Shown: piece by piece, positions 14,501-18,287 of the stretch
Position numbering within the stretch: position 1 is the stretch's first letter
Layout of the letters: the number at the start of each line of letters is the position of its first letter
The notes under the pieces: generated by a model
What the model was told of the DNA's origin: nothing
What the model saw: the letters and a program-made list of their open reading frames with translations, nothing else
The model's database searches: none
Assembly (NCBI GenBank): GCA_031421855.1
Contig: JANOPN010000090.1
Location: forward strand, 1-18,287
Origin: JAAFHN01 sp031421855
GTDB lineage: Bacteria; Pseudomonadota; Gammaproteobacteria; Burkholderiales; Burkholderiaceae_C
Direction of reading: 5' to 3'
DNA length: 18,287 nt
Program-made: the position numbers and the translations under genes

Positions 14501-14886
14501 ACTCTGCATCGGTGAGCGCGGGGACGACGCAAGTTGACGCCAACTTGACCAACAACAACGCCTCGGTCGTGACGCTCTTGACCCCAACTGCCAACTTGCA
14601 GGTGACCAAAACCAATGGCGTGACTTCGCTCGTATCGGGCCAAACCACGACCTACACCTTGACGTTCAGCAACGCTGGCCTGTCAGCTGCGGACGGCACG
14701 GTTGTTCGTGATATTTCCAGCGCAGGGCTTGACTGCGTGAGTCTGGTTTGCACCGCATCGGGCGGTGCAAGCTGCGGCAGCATGACGCTTGGCGCGCTGA
14801 TGTCGGGGCATCCGCTGCCGACATTCCCCAACGGCGGGGGCGTGCAGGTCATTTTGACTTGCCGAGTCACCGCGACTGGGACGTAG
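11575..14886 (+). CDS. Large exported repeat protein with DUF11/Ig-like modules
   Basis: A 1103-residue protein. A long signal sequence ends SAMA (53-56); GTG 11644 is a possible shorter start. Residues 57-335 look like a propeller-type domain, with recurring short motifs VDPFSG (138-143), INVATG (197-202), ISLITG (255-260) and LDTTTG (302-307). Then come six related Thr/Ala/Val-rich beta modules of the DUF11-like type, opening with a Lys-containing strand at about residues 343, 491, 623, 750, 881 and 1012. Modules 2 and 4 share the motif FNPTS, and several share a strand ending in FPSGL or similar. Module spacing is about 127-148 residues, but the last runs only 92 before the stop. No C-terminal anchor is visible. 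Probably a surface or secreted adhesin-like protein. Confidence 0.85.
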   Translation: MRGKGSDLARYRLFGLAVHLGTWVSAWLCTPLRAWSRCRLLWAVLAGLLLVPSAMAATCFAIDDDSGTIVTFNRDAPLTVRFTTTIAGFDTTNGAGAGIGERYEAAVFDAVQNRYYVIDQGGDSTTANVAFPNRLGWVDPFSGVLTYVGPNLGTATVPAIVAVGIGAGDDARIVGLARNPVSNRWYALRRSGHLFEINVATGAFVPGAFSGNDFLLVRNPDNSVDPTFEDLAFDAAGALYALRNDVGPTQFLQNISLITGVAASTKNLGVDETEGLALTNGELRVIIGANGSAATVRDVYRLDTTTGALALIFKLPNVVATAADYEAKGCNDSYVRADLALTKTVLAPAAGGPGKTFTFVMTVVHQGIDPAYRVQITDALPTGLTYASHTIAAGCGVCSFDSLSGVWTIAEMDIGQRRTLSLVVSSASAAPGSVLTNRAQVTQMCESATGLCVPMADFDSTPNNKSGAWSPTEDDEAIAQVVITLLPAVTKQFNPTSGLPGSTAQVVISLTNPNISATATLTAFTDQLPSGMFISTIAATATNCIGATLTAAPGGTSIALVGAPITLLPSASCQITASIVVQSGVGFYVNTIPAGSLSTSLGTNGETTTATYQVTPANVSVLKDFALDAIGVGQTTTLKISFNNPTAITATFSTTFVDNFPSGLTIANPSAVATNCVGTGGPNTTTTSLSLPTTRGVPPNGNCTLTAVVTSAAIGAYTNTIATGGVNTRVGSNLATSTAVLIVDAPSIVKEFNPTSIQAGGAATLTLILSNPLTRSATLTAVFTDVYPAGLVNTNPVVVGDNCPAGAATANIGGNTVTLAIGTIIPPLGSCRVFVRVTAAANGVYVNTVPIGSLTTGLGSNSAATQATLTVSTLTDLAVTKRVNLATATVTQTLSYTVTVVNLGPSIATAAKLVDIFGGVNLTGVVRITSTAAATTVTAIQTSASGFSATMTIGINQTLTFVFSGTPTIYNGFLTNSASVSAGTTQVDANLTNNNASVVTLLTPTANLQVTKTNGVTSLVSGQTTTYTLTFSNAGLSAADGTVVRDISSAGLDCVSLVCTASGGASCGSMTLGALMSGHPLPTFPNGGGVQVILTCRVTATGT

Positions 14887-14951
14887 TTGGGTTGCCAAAC
14901 GCCGAAAACGGCCCTTGTGACCCCGCCCAGTCATTTTTTTAGGATTTTGAG

Positions 14952-14985
14952 CATTTGGTCACCGGATCTATTGGGTTTGTTGCTA
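14952..14985 (+). repeat. Intergenic repeat, copy 2
   Basis: Second copy of the element at 10044, in the same orientation and again between convergent genes. Directly after it, GCTATT (14982-14987) and AATAGC (14993-14998) form a 6-bp inverted repeat with a 5-nt loop, which is not conserved in copy 1. Confidence 0.8.
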
Positions 14986-15021
14986 TTTAAATAATAGCGT
15001 TTGTGCTGCAACCGATGCCAG

Positions 15022-15795
15022 TTAGCGTCGCCCCATCGCGGTCGAGATGGCTTTCGCAGTCTCTTGCAGCTTGGGCAACCAAGCTTCGTCGAGGCGGTCA
15101 GCCGGAGCCGATATGGACAAGCCCGCGATGAGCTTGCCCTGATCGTCTTGAATCGCTGCAGCCATGCAGCGCACGCCAAGCTCAAGCTCTTCGTTGTCGC
15201 GGGCAATGCCACTTGCACGGGCGGTTTTGAGCTCTCGCTCCAAAGTTTCGATGCGGGTGATGCTGTTCTTTGTGTTGCCTGCCAGCCCGGTTCTCGTGGC
15301 ATAGGCGCGCAGTTTGAGCAAATCGTCGGCGGCTAAATACAGCTTGCCCGTGCTGGTGAGGTGTAGCGGCGCACGCCCGCCGATTGCGCGAACCACTTGC
15401 ATGCCGCTGCGCTCAGAAAATGCGCGTTCGATGTAGACGATCTCATCGCCTTGGCGAACGCTCAGGTTAACCGGTTGCTGAATTTGGCGATGCAGTTCGC
15501 GCATCGGGGCAAGTGCTGCGTCGCGCACGCTGAGGCGAGCGCGGACCAAATTGCCAAGCTCCATGAACCGCAGTCCCAGCTGATACTGACCCGCCTCGGG
15601 TCGATCGACGTAGCCTCCAATGCTCAAATCGTTCAGGATTCGATGCGCCGTTGAAGCGTGCAAGCCGGCTTGCTCAGCAATGTCTTTGAGCGCCATGCGC
15701 TGGTTGTGGTTTGCCAGCACATTGATCAGGGTGAAGCTGCGCTCCAACACCTGAATGGCGGGTTGCTCGGTGGCGGGCTGCGGTGTGCGGGGCAT
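15022..15795 (-). CDS. IclR family transcriptional regulator
   Basis: A 257-residue protein of normal IclR length. The N-terminal winged helix-turn-helix (about 14-75) shows ALKDIAEQAGLHASTAHRIL (35-54), the recognition region, and the C-terminal effector-binding IclR domain spans about 80-250 with the typical VYIERAFS and PLHLTSTGKLYLA segments. It should bind DNA as a dimer or tetramer and respond to a small metabolite; ligand and targets cannot be inferred, since no catabolic genes are adjacent. It lies 64 nt after bpt on the same strand. No ribosome binding site is seen before ATG 15795, but TAAAAT lies just upstream and could be a -10 box, so translation may be leaderless or nearly so. 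Confidence 0.93.
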   Translation of the reverse strand: MPRTPQPATEQPAIQVLERSFTLINVLANHNQRMALKDIAEQAGLHASTAHRILNDLSIGGYVDRPEAGQYQLGLRFMELGNLVRARLSVRDAALAPMRELHRQIQQPVNLSVRQGDEIVYIERAFSERSGMQVVRAIGGRAPLHLTSTGKLYLAADDLLKLRAYATRTGLAGNTKNSITRIETLERELKTARASGIARDNEELELGVRCMAAAIQDDQGKLIAGLSISAPADRLDEAWLPKLQETAKAISTAMGRR

Positions 15796-15859
15796 TGCAT
15801 GATTTTAGTCTGGCGTGAGACGGCGTTTCACCAGATGAATTGCAACCCCGGTGGGTGGG

Positions 15860-16600
15860 CTAGACGTTGCGTCGCCAGAGTCCCGAGTCGAGTATTTCGT
15901 GGGGGTGAAACTGCGCTTTGTAGGCCATTTTGGGGCTTTGGGCGATCCAATAACCCAAGTAAACATAGTCCAGACCCATGTTGCGCGCCTGCTCAATTTG
16001 CCACATGACCGCGTGTGTGCCGTAGCTCGTGTGCGGCTCGGGTTCGTAAAACGTGTAGACCGCCGACAACCCGTCGTTGAGCACGTCCAAGATGCTGACC
16101 ATTTTGAGTGCGCCGTCCTGCCCATCAGGTCCTGCGGGCTCGCGAAACTCGACCAAGCGGGAGTTCACCCGGCTTTGAAGCAAAAACTGGGTGTATTGGT
16201 CGATGCTGTCGTGGTCCATGCCGCCGCCACTGTGGCGACCGCTTTGGTAGCGCAAATACAGTTGGTAATGCTCAGTAACGAAGCCTAGGCGCATGACGCG
16301 TGTGGTCAACTGCCCGTGCTGGGCAGTCGCGCGGCGCTGGCTTCGGCTGGGTTTGAACGATTGCGCCAAGACACGAAGCGCGACACAAGCGCGGCAGCCG
16401 TCGCAGTAAGGTCGATACGTGAACATGCCGCTGCGCCTGAACCCGTTGGTGACCAAGTCTGAATACGCTTCGTTGTTGATCAAATGGCTCGGCGTTGCAA
16501 CTTGTGAGCGCGCCTGCAAGCCGCTGATGTAGCTGCACGCGTAGCTCGCGGTGGCGTAGAACTGCAGTGAGTGAAGCGGCAGGTCTTTGAGGTGGGTCAC
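15860..16600 (-). CDS. bpt: Aspartate/glutamate leucyltransferase (Bpt/Ate family)
   Basis: A 246-residue protein when started at GTG 16600, the usual size for the family. It transfers leucine from leucyl-tRNA to N-terminal Asp or Glu, making a primary destabilising residue for ClpS-ClpAP degradation. The N-terminal ATE domain is clear: YATASYACSYISG (15-27) and the Cys cluster YCDGCRAC (65-72), and the GNAT-like C-terminal half ends HPHEILDSGLW. The GTG codon overlaps the aat stop (GTGA), which supports this start over the longer frame that would run far into aat. Close relatives include eukaryote-like arginyltransferases, but bacterial members of this length are leucyltransferases. Confidence 0.94.
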   Translation of the reverse strand: MTHLKDLPLHSLQFYATASYACSYISGLQARSQVATPSHLINNEAYSDLVTNGFRRSGMFTYRPYCDGCRACVALRVLAQSFKPSRSQRRATAQHGQLTTRVMRLGFVTEHYQLYLRYQSGRHSGGGMDHDSIDQYTQFLLQSRVNSRLVEFREPAGPDGQDGALKMVSILDVLNDGLSAVYTFYEPEPHTSYGTHAVMWQIEQARNMGLDYVYLGYWIAQSPKMAYKAQFHPHEILDSGLWRRNV

Positions 16601-17346
16601 GGGGTTTTGCCGAAAGTGTCGGGCAAGTATAGGGTCCAGTCCTCGGGTTCGAACGTCCATACCAACGGGGGTTGAGCGCATAGCTCGGGTAGTTGCTTGG
16701 CAAATGCCGCACGTGAAATCGGCCGAGCGCCCAAGCTTTTGAGGTGCGCCGTCTCTTGTTGGCAGTCGATGCGCTCGACGCCTTGCGATGCGCATAGCGC
16801 AACCAAGGCGCTGAGTGCGATTTTTGACGCGTCGCTCACCCGATGAAACATCGACTCACCAAACACCGCGTGCCCAATGGCGACGCAGTACAGGCCGCCT
16901 GCCAACTCGCCGTCGATCCAAGTCTCGACGCTGTGTGCAAATCCAGCGCGCGCCAAAAGCGCATAGGCCTCCAGCATGGGCTCAACGATCCAAGTGCCGT
17001 TTTGCCCGTTTCGCGGTGCGGCGCTGCATGCCCGCATGACGGCAACCGGGTCGAAGTCGATGCGAATCGCTAACCTGCGTGAATTCAGCAGCTGGCGAAT
17101 GCGCTTTTTGAGGCTCGGTGAGAGTCGAAATTCACGCACGTGCAGAACCATTCGAGGGTCGGTACTCCACCACAACACGGGTTGCCCGTCACTGAACCAA
17201 GGAAAAATGCCCCGGCCATACGCCGCAATCAGCCGCTCGACGCTGAGATCGGCCCCCGCACAAAGCAGCCCTGGCGCGTCCGAATCTGCGCCAAGCGCCT
17301 CTTCAACGGGCGGAAACGACTGACTTGGGTGCAAGAAAGGGACCAT
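16597..17346 (-). CDS. aat: Leucyl/phenylalanyl-tRNA--protein transferase
   Basis: A 249-residue protein counted from ATG 17346; the frame is open to a TTG at 17415, but the ATG gives the normal family length. It adds Leu or Phe from aminoacyl-tRNA to proteins with N-terminal Arg or Lys, feeding the bacterial N-degron pathway. Family signatures are plain: GRGIFPWF (44-51), WWSTDPRMVL (59-68), then HSVETW and GGLYCVAIGHAVFGESMF with a following SDASKIAL. It overlaps bpt by 4 nt, so the two transferases are cotranslated and together cover basic and acidic N-termini. clpS and clpA are not in the window. Confidence 0.95.
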   Translation of the reverse strand: MVPFLHPSQSFPPVEEALGADSDAPGLLCAGADLSVERLIAAYGRGIFPWFSDGQPVLWWSTDPRMVLHVREFRLSPSLKKRIRQLLNSRRLAIRIDFDPVAVMRACSAAPRNGQNGTWIVEPMLEAYALLARAGFAHSVETWIDGELAGGLYCVAIGHAVFGESMFHRVSDASKIALSALVALCASQGVERIDCQQETAHLKSLGARPISRAAFAKQLPELCAQPPLVWTFEPEDWTLYLPDTFGKTP

Positions 17347-17544
17347 GGGCAGGATATTTGATTGGAAAGTTGCTGCTGTGACATTTTGCGCGCTGGCTGC
17401 AAAATTGATTGCCAATGGGCGATTTTGGCTGTTGCTTGTACGCGGATCAAAGGTTTTCGAGGTGTTCGAATGGGGTCGCTTGGTTTATAAAGCTAGATAG
17501 GGTAATCGCGTATTTTTGGCCGATTGATGGCCATGTGACGCGAC

Positions 17545-17550
17545 GGAAGA
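17545..17550 (+). promoter_or_regulatory. Ribosome binding site of FhaB-like gene
   Basis: GGAAGA lies 5 nt before ATG 17556 and supports that start codon. Confidence 0.6.
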
Positions 17551-17555
17551 CTTGA

Positions 17556-18287
17556 ATGAAAACCATGCACACGACCAAAATTGAATCTACGGTGACCTTG
17601 AAGATTGAGCCAGGCCAGTCGTTGCGATCAAAAAGCACCCGTTTCGCGCCGCTCCCGCGCACGAAATTGGCCATCAAACGCTGGCACGGACGGCCAACCG
17701 CGCTATCTTGGGCGCTCGTTTCATTGGTGTCTGCCTCGGTCGCCTCAACTGGTTTCACCGCGCTGTTCAACGCGGCCCACGCCAACCCTAAAGGCCCAAC
17801 GGTCGTCAACGGCAATGCCACGTTCACCAATGAGGGTAACAAGCTCATCATTCGCAACACCGACGGCACGGTGATCAATTGGCAGAGCTTCAACATTCAG
17901 CCAAACGAGCAGACGCATTTTCAGCAAAACAGCGCCAGCAGCACCGTCATCAACCGCGTCATTGGCAACGATCCGTCGAAAATCTTGGGCCTGCTCACGT
18001 CCAACGGGCGGGTGGTTTTGGTCAACCCGTTCGGCATCACGGTTGGGCGCGGCGCGTCGGTTGACACAGCAGGCTTCACGGCATCGGCCCTGAACATCAC
18101 CGAGGCTGACGCCAAAGCCGGACGCATGCGCTTCCAAGGCAATGCGCTCAATGGCAGTGCAGGTGCGATTCAAGTTGACGGCATGGTTCGCACCCAAAAC
18201 GGCGACATTTTGTTGTTTGCCCCAAACATCACGGTAGGCGTTGACGGTCTGGTTCGGGCGGACAACGGCAATGTGATTTTGGGTGCA
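17556..18287 (+). CDS. Filamentous haemagglutinin-like TPS exoprotein, N-terminal part
   Basis: An open frame of 244 codons that runs off the window, so only the N-terminus is seen. It begins with an unusually long signal region of about 76 residues: a basic 45-residue stretch, then a hydrophobic core (about 48-72) ending AHA before NPKGP. From residue 77 on it matches the two-partner-secretion domain (haemagglutination activity domain): an opening strand GNATFTNEGN, INWQSFNIQPNEQTHF (107-122), then NRVIG and NPFGI (157-161), the counterpart of the NPNGI motif, and the start of the right-handed beta-helix. Such proteins cross the outer membrane through a TpsB/FhaC-type partner, not seen here. 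Divergent from aat. Probably a large adhesin or a contact-dependent toxin; the C-terminus would decide. Confidence 0.88.
   Translation, partial: MKTMHTTKIESTVTLKIEPGQSLRSKSTRFAPLPRTKLAIKRWHGRPTALSWALVSLVSASVASTGFTALFNAAHANPKGPTVVNGNATFTNEGNKLIIRNTDGTVINWQSFNIQPNEQTHFQQNSASSTVINRVIGNDPSKILGLLTSNGRVVLVNPFGITVGRGASVDTAGFTASALNITEADAKAGRMRFQGNALNGSAGAIQVDGMVRTQNGDILLFAPNITVGVDGLVRADNGNVILGA

Noticed and set aside
13045..14607. Tandem DNA repeats within the DUF11-like modules
   Set aside because: The modules are similar as protein but diverged as DNA, so they are not listed as nucleotide repeats; no CRISPR-like array was seen anywhere.
14901..14912. GCCG-AAAA-CGGC hairpin after the repeat-protein gene
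   Set aside because: Only 4 bp, and the T run at 14934-14940 is too far away for an intrinsic terminator.
16601..16795. Upstream extension of bpt by 65 codons
   Set aside because: It lies wholly inside aat, and the GTG at 16600 gives family length and a 4-nt overlap.
17465..17491. TATAAA box with TTCGAA upstream as promoter of the FhaB-like gene
   Set aside because: Spacing is 15 nt and the -35 match is poor; not reported as a feature.

Overview
The window looks like chromosomal DNA from a betaproteobacterium of the order Burkholderiales, most likely near Comamonadaceae. This rests on the moderately high G+C content, the LeuA, PbpG, Aat and Bpt protein types and the short AT-rich intergenic repeats; it is an inference from gene content, since no rRNA or other taxonomic marker is present.

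Layout. A GC-rich stretch without a supported gene (1-166) is followed by an exported caspase-like/SUMF1-like fusion protein on the minus strand (167-1966). Divergent from it is leuA (2198-3739), preceded by a short leucine-rich leader ORF and a strong intrinsic terminator that together look like a ribosome-dependent attenuator. A 227-bp gap after leuA holds three inverted repeats, the last a strong terminator. Next come a PbpG-type S11 peptidase (3967-5073) and a small His-containing membrane protein (to 5588).

A same-strand block follows: exported DUF4331 protein, small lipoprotein, exported TPR protein and HupE/UreJ-family membrane protein (5672-10020). The genes are tightly spaced or overlapping and all four products carry export signals, so they probably form one cell-envelope system. 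The predicted mature DUF4331 protein begins Ser-Ser-His and the predicted mature HupE-like protein begins with His, which suggests, without proving, a metal-linked role.

After a convergent junction comes a minus-strand exported, cysteine-rich endonuclease/exonuclease/phosphatase-fold protein (10098-11453), then a divergent 1103-residue exported repeat protein (11575-14886) built from about six Ig-like/DUF11-type modules, the last of which appears cut short. Two copies of one intergenic repeat sit at the two convergent junctions, near 10044 and 14952.

The right end carries a minus-strand set aat-bpt-iclR: two aminoacyl-tRNA protein transferases of the bacterial N-degron pathway overlapping by 4 bp, then an IclR-type regulator. 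Divergent from aat, and running off the window, is the N-terminal part of a filamentous-haemagglutinin-like two-partner-secretion exoprotein (17556-18287).
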